Under the pieces are notes generated by a model. It was not told the DNA's origin, ran no database searches, and saw nothing but the letters and a program-made list of their open reading frames with translations. From Gymnothorax reevesii (lineage: Eukaryota; Chordata; Actinopteri; Anguilliformes; Muraenidae), in the NCBI GenBank assembly GCA_029721435.1, contig CM056583.1, positions 54,291,620-54,355,619 on the forward strand: a stretch of DNA of 64,000 nucleotides, read 5' to 3'. Positions 26,835 to 60,237 of the stretch are shown piece by piece. Position numbers and translations under genes: made by a program. Numbering within the stretch: position 1 is the first letter of the stretch; every line of letters begins with the position of its first letter.

Positions 26835-29800
26835 GAACCCATGTTATGATTATTAGAGTTTTGTCTGACAGTTGCTCTAGTGGTACTGGTGTTCTAATGG
26901 CATTACTGATTCTATAAGTGATTAGTATAGGAAACCTAATATGAGAGGGAGCACCCAGTGCGTGTCCGCTCATGCATGCTCATACATTATATTACTTTAC
27001 CGCTCAGGTCAGTTGAACCCACGATAGCACTTTACCTGTTATACCCCGGAGGCCAAGCCCTAACTACCAGCATTTTATGCTTATTTTAAGACTGAATAAT
27101 GGAAATGTCATCACCAACACTTTTGCAAACTCGCTCACACACACACACACACATGCATGCACACACTCTCCAAGTAACGCATTCTTTCCATCTGCCTCCC
27201 TGACTCTCTCACTCTCACTTGCCATCTCTCTCACACTTGCTTTCACACTCTCTATCTCACTTACTCTTTCTCCCTGTCTCCCTCTTTCTCCCACTGCCTT
27301 TCTTTCTCTCTCATTCTGTCTCGCTCTTTCCTTCATATACTTGCAGATCCTGTGCAATCTGGATGTGCCGGTTTGCATATTGTTCCGTTGTTGTGGTCTC
27401 CCGCCACACAGGTGAGCGCACCTGAGGAGGTGACCATTACTTGGGGTTTTTCTTTCTCAGTACCAGTCAATCGAAAATTTAGGGTAAATCAGCAACTGGT
27501 GAGAAATTTGTCACTCAGAGCAGTTTTTCATACTTTGGGCCACAGACTGGGACTGTTCTGCAATGTAAGACCATCTCGCAGTTCCAAAACAATTGAGGGG
27601 ACGTTGCAGAGAAGCATAGACATTTTGGCATTCTGCATGTATTTGGGCAGCTTCACTGAATTTTTCTCTGAATAATCAAATCTTGTCACCACGGCAGCAT
27701 TATTACAGAATGATTCCAGAATGCTGGATCCTTTGATCAACAAAAGAATTCACCTCGTACTCAAGCACAAACCAGGTTTTGGACAAGTTGTGTGTCTCTC
27801 TCAGTCCCGTGCTTATGGCTTTCTGGTAGAAAAAACACCTGGCTGCAGTTTCCTTCATCTCAAAAAAGCAGATTAATCGGACAAGGAGTGGGAATAAAAC
27901 TTACGTTATAAATACACCACTTACATGAAATTTGGTCTTATTTTTACTTATGCGTTGTGGCCCACTAAGGCTAGCGTGGGTTGTTTGCCAGGCAACACTC
28001 AGCATTAAGGCTATGACACCTTTGAAATTTGAAAACACTGCAGAGGTTTGAATAATCTGTCCATGCGAGTTGATGAGTGATGATTTATGAGTGATGGATT
28101 TCAAAGTAATATTTGGGCCAATTCCCTCAGCATCTTTCATTGAACTCCTGTACCAATTGATATATAATCAAGCAAATGATTTTCTGTTTCATGCTGTGAG
28201 ACTGTAGTTTCCATTCACTTGCCACCAGGTACGTGCTGGGGGCATACAGGGTTATCCTTCATATCCGCCCGTCCAGGTTGATGGAGGCTGTTTTTTATCG
28301 ACTTCGCCTCAAAAACCAGTGAACAAAATAGTGTTTGCATGAGTCTCATAGGGACCCAAAAGATGTGTTTTTATTCAAAGAAGCACATCTTGTGTAAGAA
28401 TTTTACCTAATAGTAGCGGGGGGATTTTTTTGTCCCATGAAAACAATTTTTTGTCATTACAACAGATTCTTCACCTATATGTCTTACATCTATTTCACAG
28501 TTCCCCCACAGGGCTATACATGTTGGTATTGAATGGGATTATTTTAACAGATAAACCACACACAGACTTCAGTACCTATGAAAGCCAGTAAATTTACTGC
28601 AAAATGTCTGAAAAATACAAAAAATTTTTTCCAACTTGATTTTATTTCCATATTCTTGTTCACTACAGACAGCAGAAAGTCCCTTGAGATACAGATGTGG
28701 TTTAATATAATAACATCTCGTCTTCAAGTGGCGACAAAGGCCAGCTTATGCCGCTGCAAGCCTCTTTTTTTAAAAGTTTTAAACATGTACTTCAGACATT
28801 ACTTCCCCATTTCAGGTTAAATACAAGCTACATTTGTTTTTGCTGCTTTTTTGTGCATCTCTGAATTGTTTTTTTTTTTTTTTTTTTAGAAACAACATTT
28901 TTTTTCCTGAATGAAAATGAAAAAATACATAGAGCAATCCCAGAACTGTGTGGATATGAATTAGACTGAACACAATGCTGTTACGCAATGCCTTAGAAAC
29001 ACCATCATCACTGCTCTTCCACAGAAATGAGTCAATTATGATTATTTGAGGTACTGCATGGGTCAATATGAGGTACAAACCGATTTCAGGCCAAAGAACA
29101 AGCGCAGATCTGATTGCAAAACTGGGAAATACAAAAGTAATGATGATAAATGAAAACGTTTACAGAAGCACTTCTCAACAGATCAGGATTGCTCCATGTC
29201 TTTGGCTAAAAAACATATGAGGAAAATCTATTATCTGAACCATTTGAAGCTCTTTGCAGGAAAACAAACAGCACAAGATGATAACTAATCTCCAAGTGCC
29301 AAGGAAGCCACAAAACAGCTGTGACAAGATTGACTTCTTTTATTACATTGAAAATGGAGTGGGGACATGGTGCTGTAATAAATACATGAAAAAGTACCAA
29401 TAACTAAATTGTGCACCATTTAAAAATACTGATGCTCCCCCCCCCGCCAAATGTTATATTTATCGTGGGCGCTATATTTATTATTGAAGATACCATTGCT
29501 GCCAGATTGAGAACTCTCTTCAATAGGCTGCAACAAACCTGGATTATATTTGAACAGCCTCATGTGATTATTCAAAATAGTAACCGTAATATTGATACAT
29601 CAGTAGTTATTCATTATTTATTTGGCCTTTATAATAGTTACGTTCTAAACAGAGAAACGTAAAAAACAGAAAAAAAGTTCCTTGGTAGTTCAGTCAAATC
29701 TATCTTCATAATGTTTGTCCAGTGACTGGAGAATCCAAAATATTGACCACTCAATTTTCTGCAACTGGTAGCATATGAGATGTAACCAACATAGTTCAAG

Positions 29801-31489
29801 TGAACACCTCCACTGACCATGCTCGCAAAATTCAGCAAATAGTTCACGAGGGAATTTTAACTGATATCCAGATTTTCAGAACCGCAGTATACATGACTAA
29901 GATTAGTTTCTCTCCACACCCCCCCCCCCCCCCCCACGGTAATCACAAGTAAACAATTTCTATATCTGAAAAAGTATGCATGGGAGGAATATAAATTTGT
30001 ACACATTTTTGTACACGCCAATATCACGTTATCATTAGTGTTCTATTCACGACACAAAACTGAAGCTCAAAGTTACAACATGGAAAATGCCACTGGTTTT
30101 GGTGGTTTCACATTGCTGATTGCCTTCACTGTTTTGTTCTCATAATTGTGTCGTTTCACTGACAATAATATAAAAAATGAGCAGACAGAAAGTAACCTTC
30201 AGGGCTCTGCCCCGTAAATCTGCATGCGGTATTAACACTGTAACCTCATATTAACTGCACATAGCATTGGTAGCAATAACCTTAACAATGAGTAACAGCA
30301 GGTCCAGGTAATGAGGCAAAGGCAGAGAGTGATGCCTAGATTTGTATAAAAACGTGATGTGTCAAATTCCCAAATTATGCTTCTCCACCAGCTTCTACCA
30401 GCTCACAGGCTCTCTACGAGATATGCTATGCTGAAATTTCAAGTCAGATTTGCCTAGGGAGAGAGGAACCTGTCTCACTGTCTCACCCCTCAGGCTGTGC
30501 ACCAACACAACACCTGCCTCCCTTTCATACTTGACATGGACCAAATTCTCAGCAACATCCACAACAACATTACAAATAGCTAAAAAGGTAAACACAACCA
30601 TCAAGGTTACAAACACTATAAAATATGCAGTTTTAACAGTTCAAAAAAATGGATTCTCGAGTTCAAATCGCACATCGCTTATCATTTTACACCAAGTCGA
30701 GCTCCAGCTCATTTAGGAGGGTGCTTGACCAAACACCGTCCCAACTTGAGTTACAGGGTGGTGGCAGAGGGTTTGGGCACTAAATATACAATATTTTGCC
30801 AAAATATTTAAAATAGGACAAACCCCCGCCACCGTGCCTCACCCATGGTTTTTTGGTAGAAATTCGAACACTTTGGTTTCAACGCAGTGTGACTTAAACT
30901 TTTTTTTCACCAAACAAGCACACTAAAGTGTGTTCAAGCTTCAGTGTTCACTTGGGAGTGTTGCATTTCTGTGCATGAGAACAGCCAGCCAGTTCCCATG
31001 ATATGTTGTTGTCTGTAAACCGCTTTAGAAACTGATAACCTGCGAATAGGTCTACAGACGCATCGTTGTAGCTGGTAAGGTTAAACTAAATTTTCCCCTG
31101 AATAGTTCTGTTAGCCATCCAACAGAACAGCATGTGCAACTGCACACACATGACCCCACTAATAAGATAAAACATTGTTTGCTATGACCATTAGATATTT
31201 ATATATTAGAAAGCTATACACAAGCATGTTAATTTCACAGAATTTTTTAATATTAATATTCTTAATATTATATATAATAAGAAATACACTTTAAACAAAA
31301 ACCTCTACAAAGAGAAAACAGGTATTTGTTCAGCAAAGCATGGGCTTTAGTATTTGTTTTCATGGCTTAGGGTAGTGCTTTCTATACAAAAACATTTGTA
31401 ATGTATTGTCTCCTAGGCTTTTCATTGAATTTCAAGGCTATCAAAAACATATTCTGACTTATATAAACTACAAAAAGCCACAAATGCTT
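26835..31489. other. Intergenic or distal 3'UTR DNA downstream of mef2c
   Basis: No supported gene. It contains CA- and CT-rich tracts (27134-27330), a T17-type run at 28869-28886 and a run of 17 C at 29919-29935. Part of the right half may be distal mef2c 3'UTR. The CT-rich block explains the serine- and leucine-rich frames seen there. Confidence 0.45.
29919..29935. repeat. C17 homopolymer
   Basis: Seventeen consecutive C on the plus strand. The length may be unreliable in assemblies. Confidence 0.9.
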
Positions 31490-32419
31490 TGCAGTTTTAT
31501 TCAGTTTTTTATGAAAATATACGCAAAATGTTTCGTACATGTTTCTTATTCTAATTATGTAATGCAAGACCTGGATTTTGGGTAGTTATCAAACATGGCT
31601 CTTAAATAAAAAGTATGGTCCACTTAAATGGAGTTTTGATTGATCATGGCGTTAATTAGTTCCATACTTTGAGGGAAAGTATTAGCCATAATTCGGTCCA
31701 GGCTGTGGGAGTGCAAGTATACCTGTGTGATTCTTCAAAAGTTGCATATTAGCTTTTTATTCTCCTATTTTAATAAGTAAGCCTATAAAGTCTGGTGACT
31801 TTGAAACCCCTCCCTGGCCCTCTATGTACATAAATACGTTGAACCTGCAACATGACATTGTCTAATGTAACATACATTTTGCATGAGAGCACTGCAAAGA
31901 AAGGACGGCAGCAATAAAACGAATGAGTAAAAAAAACTAAGCTGTACACTAGTTCTACTTGTACATCTCAGTTGCTAGACTTTTTGACTTAGTAAAATAT
32001 TCTTCCACTCACTCATTTCATTACGCCGTATCACTGAAGTTGAGAACAGTTTTACAAAAACAATAGTACCTGACCTCTTTTTTTGTTTAATTATGGATAT
32101 AAACATACCTTCATGTCTCTGAATTTTTATATTTTCTTTTTGTCCATACAAATAATGCACTTCTCTCCCCTCCCAAAGTACATGACCCTCCCTTTTCCCG
32201 CCAAATCCACCCGCTCTTGCAAATACATTTTCATATCACTGTAACACAAACGGCACACACACTCAGCGCATAAGAAGTGAATAAACCAAACTTAAATTTT
32301 TAAAAAACTTTGAGCCCCCTCCTGGAGTGAACACGAGGGGAGGGGCAGGAGGGGTGGGGTGGGCATGGCAGACCGAGCGAGCGAGCGAGGGAGCAGTGTC
32401 GCAGGATAGAGCCGGGTTA
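31490..32419 (-). other. mef2c: Probable start of mef2c 3' untranslated region
   Basis: This is the sequence following the mef2c stop codon on the minus strand. It is AT-rich and has no convincing frame. AATAAA signals on the minus strand occur at 31756-31761 and 31496-31501 and are candidate polyadenylation signals. MEF2C transcripts in vertebrates often have long 3'UTRs, so the true end may be further left, with another AATAAA at 29338-29343. The end cannot be fixed from sequence alone. Confidence 0.45.
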
Positions 32420-52360
<19,941 letters not shown>

Positions 52361-55300
52361 CTGAAGATAGAGAAGGCAAACGGCTGTCAATAGGTGCAAT
52401 GCAGGACCTTTGGAACCCAAAGGTTGCAGATATGATTCCCATGTATGATGTATGTATGATGTACTATCAAATACTTAACAAAAGTTGAGAAATTAATGAC
52501 TCTTGAGTTTAATCTCTTTCATTTTCTCTTGTTTTGATCTCCCCAAGACACTGACAAGCAGTGGTGACAGCATGTCGGTGTTCACACAAGGTACTGAAAT
52601 GACTGTGGACAGAGTTTGATGTTTTGAGTTATTGGACTGGACTGGATGTGATTCTGGTCTTTCTGGTGTATACCCTGTTTTGAGGTGATTAAGTCATCTG
52701 ATGTTTTGATTAACGCCTATGTCATACATAACGCTTGGCATTTACATTCAGTTTTTAGATGTCTCATACTCGGTCAAAATCAAGTGTTCCTTATGTTTTT
52801 TGCAGAGTGTACCTGTATGTTTGAACAAGGTCTGAAATAACTGAATGTACATTGAGTCACACTACATGAATTAATGTTATATAAAAATCTAAGCTGTGTA
52901 ATTTACTCTGCTTGTTTCAAGAAACTGGGAAAACAGACACTCACAGTGATCAGAGATGAGGACCCAACAGCAAGATACCTGTGAATTTTGAGTAAAATAT
53001 TGCTTCGAAATGGGATATACATAGATTGTGGTTGACAACTGCTCTGAAATGATTATGGAAGCTCTGTATCTGTAACATTCACACTGCTGCCTGCACTGTG
53101 CCTTTTATGTGGGATAATTCCCGCAGGAATAATTCAAATAATAGTTAATGAGCTTAAGCTGTGACAGTGAAGCTGCATTAAACAGAAACCTAAAGCAGAA
53201 TGACTCATGTTTCTGGGCACATTTCTGAAACCCAGAGTGACATTTTTACCCCCCAGTCTCTGGTCTGTGCACAAAGGGCAATTTCCCATTTAGCTGCCTG
53301 ATGGCCACATTCAAGCAAAAATCAATCACTGCGGGAACACCTTTTTCAGCTGGCTCAGGCGCAAGGCCTTGCCCTTATTCTGTTGTCTCCCTGATGTGTC
53401 CCTGTTTGGCACTCGCGACCGGAGTCACCATTGGTTATGCAGTGGCAGAAAGCAGCGATTAGTCTTCCGTGCTGAGACGGATGAAAGGAGAGGGAGGGTG
53501 TACGGCTAGCCGCTTCATCAAAGCCCTCTTCAGCAGACAGGAGGACTGCAATAAAGGAGTTTAATGTAAGGGAATATTAAGAGCCCCGCAAGCGAACAAA
53601 CGGCCACCGCTTCACAGAGCCCACGCAGCTTTCATGTACAATGCTGCATCAGATGGCGGCAATTTAATCTGCTCTGTTGCAAACCCCCTTAGCCATCCAA
53701 GAGGGGTAAGAAAGGCCTGGTTAATGACACTTTCCTTTAAGAATTCACACTTTTGAGAGGCACTCTTAACACTGTTAACATTATGTGTGAGTGAATGAGC
53801 AAAGCATGAAACTGATTATATACAGACTTTCTTTTTGGCCAGAACCATTTGTAGACATAGCAATGCAGAATGCTTTGCTTGTCAATGTTTTATATCCTAA
53901 TATTAACCCGTGTTCTGTTTGACTTTGCTAAGAATTCAAAATAATTGTTCAAAAGCTGCACATTTAGCTGAATTCTTTCTAAAATGGCTAATCGAATGCG
54001 GTAAAGGCTACAGACCTCATGGCATGAGACCAGTCATGACCCACTGATGAGAGATGGCTCAGTGCCTCCTAGCTTTGCATGAGCTCAGAGTGAGAGCTCG
54101 CAGACTGTGAGCTCAGGATGTTCACTGACAGGACTTATGGACCTGCGCTTTGAGGAAGGTGGGCGGGGTGGGAGATTTGGGATATGTGCACAGAGCGTCG
54201 CATTGGGAGCTTCGAGTGACAGCGAATCACGCGGCTTGGCATAGCGTTCTGCCAACACTCAGCACTTTGTGGCCCCAGTGAGCGGCCCGCAGTGAGTCCA
54301 CTCATTCGAGACAGCCGCACCTGTCACACCGGCCCGCACCTGTCAATCGAGCCCCCTACCCACCCGCTCCGGACGAGGTCGCCCAGTCCTCTAAGCCAAT
54401 CACAGCCCAGAGTGATGGGAAATGGCCATAGAAGGCTCTCGCTCTCTCCATCCTGGGCCCAAGAAACTCCACGACCCCGGCCCCAGCCTATAGCCATCTG
54501 TGACACACCAATGCTCAAAAAGACATTCCAACTGTCTCCCCCTCAGGGCACAGTTGAGTGGTTTCAACATTGGAGCATCAGCACGGAATTCCAAATGCCC
54601 TATCACAGCGGCATATCCAAACTCCAACCAGTTTCTTTTCTATTTCACCGTCCCCTCAGGGTGGAAAATCATGTCGTTCTCTGATTTGTATCTGATTCTA
54701 ACAACTTCACAGTAATACCGTTGGGAAGGGAAGCTGTCCTCAAAAGTTCTCGATCTGAAATCAGCCGACATTCCACGAGAGGATTCAAGGAAAATAATAT
54801 GCTCTGGGAACATGCTCATGGGTGATGTAGTTTTTTACATACATTATCAAACAAAGTCAAATGCAAAAATGACCCCCTCGGAGAATGTCTGACACAAATA
54901 CAAACACGAAAAAGTGACACTGTTACATGTGAAAAGAACTTCATAAATTAGCTGGTTACGTGGACACAAAGTGCTAACGTCTGTCTCCAACATCTTTTTA
55001 GGGCACGTTTTCAAGGTGAACGCCCTGCGATTGTTACAGACGAAGAGCGCTCTATCAGACGAGCTGAAGTTCGGGCTGTGCTCGAGGTGGTTGTGGAGAA
55101 AGGGGGGAACTCCAAGCCCAGTAGCTACGCCCAACACGCCCCCAGAGCCCCTTCAGTGGTGTGCTCCTAATTAAACTCCTTCTTCATCGCGCTCCCTCCT
55201 GGCCCGGCCCGTCAGCACACTTCTGGGTGCCAGGCGGTACGCAGACGCAGTGTCCTACATACGCTCAGCATCTGTAACCTTCAGCAGCAAGAATTTCAGT

Positions 55301-57321
55301 GGGGTGTGTGCACCAGTGGCTGGCATGGGTTGTGTTAAAGGGGGCGAAAACGGTCTATTGGTGTGAAACCCAGTCTTACTTTGCACCCCAAGTGCCACGG
55401 GTATGGAAGAGGGACGTCTAGTTTTCCCCTCACCCTTCCATAGTCCCTCCCATTTTCTGCAACAGCATCGCTCCAAACGTCATCTTTATGCGACCTTGAC
55501 AAGATTCTACTGGTATTACACCTTGTGAGGGGTCTCACCCCACCTCAGACCTGCTCTCCCGACCATTCTGCAAAATACCTCAGGACCTTACACCCCACAA
55601 TACAAGGTACTCCAGGCACGTCTGTTTAGCTGGCTAGTATGGGAGTCATATTAGCCAACTCAGGGGGAGGCTACGTCTATTATACTACGTCTAGTGTCCT
55701 TACAAAGGGACTTGACTCTCTTCAGAAAATACACAGCAGTATGATCAATTTTTGAGCGACACAGTGAATATAGTGCATATAGGTGCCACACAAAGCAGGC
55801 TTTCACTGTCCTGTGTCCACTAGTTTTTCTATAATTAAGAAATAAGCTTGAATGCAGATTTGACCATCCCATGTTCTCAGCAGCGTGCGGTCACATGTTC
55901 AGAGGGACTTCAGTAATCTAACCCTTTACCACTCGACTGTCCTCTCACTGTTCTCATTCAAGTTAACCAAGTTAATCAAACTATTTATTGACTGAACGAC
56001 CAAGACCAATCCATTTTCCATAATAAGAAATGATAATGAAAAAATGAATGCCTGTTGCTAACATTTATATAACTGATACAACATTGTTAGGATGGAAACA
56101 TAAATACAGAAAATCTGAAAATTTCACTTCGCAGCAATTATTTTCGCCATCACTCAGCAGTGTATCGTACTTAACAACGTCCTTTAGCTATCACTACATT
56201 CAGACTACAGAACAGATTCTCGTGGCTTACTAATTTTCGCAAATCTGTGCTGCTTCATAAGCTACGAAAGCGCAGAAATTATAAAGACATATTAATATTT
56301 TATGTAGTCATTGATGTGTGGAAGAGAACGCTGTATAATTTCATGGTGCAATTATAACAAGCCTTTCAAAGCTAAATTAGACTCCATATGCGAAAGCCTT
56401 GTACATAGTTCCCCAACTGGACATTCCAGATTTGGGTGGGATTGGAGATGCCAAAAAAAAGAAGATAAATTAGACTCTCGTCAGTTCTACCATTTAGTCT
56501 GAGCAACTTTTGCTAATCAGGAGAGTTAAACTGCGAGAGGTTTGAGTCATTAAGTAGTGAAAGGTCAGGTTATTGCTGACCCGTATTTCTGCGGACTGCC
56601 TGCCACAAGGTCCTCTGGTTCTGTCCATTACGTTGGACTCAACAGATCTACTAAAACAATTGGATTTACTCAGTGAGTTTGGCTCTCCTGGTTTTGTATC
56701 TAAAGTGGATGTTGTATTTAAAGAATAAATAAATAAAATGAACAGTTGACCCTGTAGCTCTCAAGGATGTACGTCTTTATCTAAGAGCTATTCTTTACTT
56801 GTCCAGTCCTACAATGAGTACACGACCAATGTAAAAGAGCACTTTAACTGCACGAGGCAGCCCTGGGAAATAACAGCCTCATTAGCACTGATTGCACTGC
56901 TTTTTCTGCAGCACCGAGAGGGAGAAAAACCCCAGCACTTCGGTCCAAAAAAACCATCAGATTATCTTTTTAGCAACAGCGGAGCTTATCGCTAATCGTG
57001 TTTACAATCTGGAAGAAACAACTAATGAGTTTGAAAATAAACAGCAGGACAGGGGGATTTAAATTTGCTCGGATTCCAAGAAATTCCATCACAGTTTCCT
57101 CCTACCAGGAGCCCGGATTTCTTTCATGCATTAAGCGCTGCACTGATATGATCCGGAGAGGCCGACATGACATAATGCTGCTCAAGTGCAGGCCGTGGGC
57201 TCCTACAGACCCTCACCAAATAACCACACTCAATACATCTCTGCGCACACATCCTTAATGCCTGCCAAAATCTCCAGCACGAGCAAATAATAAAAATATT
57301 TTAAGTAATGCATCAGTAATA
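52361..57321 (-). other. mef2c: mef2c upstream intron (or 5' flank), first part
   Basis: Sequence upstream of the alpha1 exon. I saw no MADS or MEF2-domain exon and no alpha2 exon. Stretches such as 53540-53700, 54150-54480 and 55120-55230 are GC-richer with mixed composition, as seen in conserved enhancers, but no specific element can be named. No long repeat was recognised. Confidence 0.6.
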
Positions 57322-58836
57322 CAAACCCCAATTCCAATAAAGTTTGAACGTTGTGTAAAATGTGAGTAAAAACGGAATGCAATGATTTGCAAAGCTCATA
57401 AACCCACATTTTATTGGCAAAAGAACATAGACAACATATCAGATGTTGACAGTAAGACATTTTACTATTTCTTGAAAAATATTAGCTCATTTTGAAATTG
57501 ATGGCAGGAACACATCTCAAAAAAGTTGGGACAGGGTAACAAAAGGCTGGAAAACTAAGTGGTATTACTAAAAAAAGAGCCTTTTGGAAAGGCACAGTCT
57601 CTCAGAAGTAAAGATAGGCAGAGGTTCACCAATCTGTGAAAAACTGCATATAAAAATTGGGGAACAATTTCAGAAAAATGTTCCTTGAGGTGAAATTGCG
57701 AAGACTTTGAATATCCCGCCATCTACAGAACATAATATCATCAAAAGATTCAGAGAATCTGGAGAAATCTTTGTGCGCAAGGGACAAGTCCAAAGGTCAA
57801 TATTGGATGCTTGTGATCTTTGGGCCCTCAGGAGGTACAGCATTAAAAACAGGCATAATTCTGCACTGGAATTCACTGCGTGGGCTCAGGAACACTTCCA
57901 GAAACCATTCTCTGTGAACACAGCCCGCCGTGCAATCCACTAATGAAAGTTAAAGCTGTATCATGCAAAGAAGACACTATATATGAACACGAATCAGAAA
58001 TGCCGCCGTCGTCTCTAGGCCAGAGCTCATTTAAAATGGACAGAGGCAAAATGGAAAACTGCTCTGCGGTCAGATGAATCAAAATTTGAAATTCTTTTTG
58101 GAAACCACGGACACCGTGTCATGTGGACTAAAGAGGAGAGGGCTTGTTATCAGTGCTCAGTTCAAAAGCCTGCATCTCTGATGGTATGGGGTTGCATTAG
58201 TGCCTATGGTGTGGGCAGCTTATATATCTGGAAAGGCACTATCAATGCTGAAAAGTATATAGAGGTTATACAACAACATATGCTCCCATCCAGACAATGG
58301 CTCATTCAGGGGAGGTCTTGCATACTGCAGCAAGACAATGCTAAACTACAAACTGCATCCATCACAACAGCATGGCTTTGCAGTAGAAGAGTCCTGGTGC
58401 TGAACTGACCTGCCTGCAGTCCAGACCTGACACCAATCGGGCACATTTGGCGCATCATAAAACAAAAAATCCAGCAAAGTGAGACCCAGGACTGTTGAGC
58501 AGCTAGAATCCTTCATCAGACAAGAGTGGGAAAACATTGCGCTCCCAAAATTCCAGCAATCGGTCTCTTCCCAAACATCTACAAGACCATTGTTAAAAGA
58601 AGAAGGGATGCTATACAATGGTTAACATGACCTTTTTTGAGGTGTGTTGCTGCCATAAAATTCAAAATCAGCTTATATTTTTTGTGAAATGGTAAAATGT
58701 CTCACTTTCAACATCTGATATGTTGTCTATGCTCTAATGTGAATTAAAATATGGGGTTATGAGATTTGCAAATAATTGTATTCTGTTTTTTTGCACACTT
58801 TACACAATGTACCAACTTCACTGGAATTGGGGTTTG
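57322..58836 (+). mobile_element. Tc1-type transposon (DD34E family) with ~210-bp terminal inverted repeats, inactivated
   Basis: The element is 1515 bp, bounded by CAAACCCCAATTCC and its reverse complement GGAATTGGGGTTTG, and flanked by TA on both sides (57320-57321, 58837-58838). The inverted repeats extend about 210 bp, with blocks such as CATAGACAACATATCAGATGTTG. The transposase relic runs over 57707-58500 in several frames: RSDES (first Asp), QQDNAK (second Asp at 58334) and PDLTPIGHIW. Codon 58439-58441 is GGG where the family has the catalytic Glu, exactly 34 residues after the second Asp. A stop follows VLVLN, and frames shift near 57940-58120. The copy cannot make active transposase. 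Confidence 0.93.
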
Positions 58837-58873
58837 TAGTTCATTAGTACATTTGTAAGGCATAGGTATTTAT

Positions 58874-60237
58874 TACCTTCGCCAGCGACTTCGCTGACGA
58901 AGGTAATGTTTTGATCCCCGTGTATTTATTTGTTTGTGTGTCTGTCTGTCTGTGTGTATGTGTATCGAATAACTCAAAAAGTACCAAACGGAATTTCATA
59001 AAATTTGGTAAGTTGATTTGGCATGACCTGAGGATCAATCGATTAGATTTTGGGAGTGATCGGGTCAAAGGTCAAGGTCAAGGCCACGAAAAGGTCAAAA
59101 CCGACTTTCGGCCATATCTCGGTCAATTTTTATCCGATCGGCATTGAACCAACGCCAAAATGTGCAAAATTATATACCCGATCCTGTGCCGAGGAATTCA
59201 GTGGCGTCGGCGAAGGTATGCGCTCTACCGAGTGCCCGTTCTAGTTAGCTTTTATCTTTATATATTACACAGTATAAACTAGAACGGGCACTCGGTAGAG
59301 CGCATACCTTCGCCGACGCCACTGAATCCCTCGCCACTGCCGTTGGTTTCATGCCGATCGGATAAAAATTGACCGAGATATGGCCAAAAGTCGGTTTTGA
59401 CCTTTTCGTGGCCTTGACCTTGACCTTTGACCCGATCACTCCCAAAATCTAATCGATTGATCCTCAGGTCATGCCAAATCAACCCACCAAATTTTATGAA
59501 ATTCCGTCTGGTACTTTTTGAGTTATTCGATACACATACATACACACAGACAGACAGACACACAAACAAACTAGAATGGGCACTCGGTAGAGCGCATACC
59601 TTCGCCGACGCCACTGAATCCCTCGCCACTGGCGTTGGTTTCATGCCGATCGGATAAAAATTGACCGAGATATGGCCGAAAGTCGGTTTTGACCTTTTCG
59701 TGGCCTTGACCTTTGACCCGATCACTCCCAAAATCTAATCGATTGATCCTCAGGTCATGCCAAATCAACCCACCAAATTTTATGAAATTCCGTTTGGTAC
59801 TTTTTGAGTTATTCGATACACATACAGACAGACACACAAACAAATAAATACACGGGGATCAAAACATTACCTTCGTCAGCGAAGTCGCTGGCGAAGGTAA
59901 CTAGAACGGGCACTCGGTAGAGCGCATACCTTCGCCGACGCCACTGAATCCCCCGCCACTGGCGTTGGTTTCATGCCGATCGGATAAAAATTGACCGAGA
60001 TATGGCCGAAAGTCGGTTTTGACCTTTTCGTGGCCTTGACCTTGACCTTTGACCCGATCACTCCCAAAATCTAATCGATTGATCCTCAGGTCATGCCAAA
60101 TCAACCCACCAAATTTTATGAAATTCCGTTTGGTACTTTTTGAGTTATTCGATACACATACAGACAGACACACAAACAAATAAATACACGGGGATCAAAA
60201 CATTACCTTCGTCAGCGAAGTCGCTGGCGAAGGTAAT
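58874..60237. repeat. Array of four ~330-bp units, one plus and three minus
   Basis: One unit lies on the plus strand (58874-59244). Three head-to-tail copies lie on the minus strand (59279-59570, 59571-59900, 59901-60237). The spacer 59245-59278 separates the opposed units. Each full unit begins with a hairpin (ACCTTCGCCAGCGACTTCGC with its complement) and ends at GAACGGGCACTCGG next to CTAG. Inside are AAAGGTCAAGGTCAAGGCC, CTATCTGTCTGTGTG-like repeats and GATCAATCGATTAGAT. The second unit lacks its hairpin end. The MGVIGSKVKVK frames repeated here come from the unit, not from a gene. The family is not identified. Confidence 0.88.

Noticed and set aside
27077..27415. 112-codon plus-strand frame rich in Ser and Leu
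   Set aside because: It is produced by CA and CT tracts at 27134-27330.
54292..54684. 130-codon plus-strand frame in the upstream intron
   Set aside because: Pro/Ser-rich composition follows local base composition and there is no recognisable motif or splice context.
59279..59731. Repeated MGVIGSKVKVK frames, possibly a gene family
   Set aside because: The frames are translations of the 330-bp repeat unit in several phases; the similarity is due to DNA repetition and no coding signature is visible.
58874..60237. Direct repeats considered as a CRISPR-like array
   Set aside because: The units are 330 bp, directly adjacent without spacers of uniform size, one is inverted, and the genome is vertebrate.
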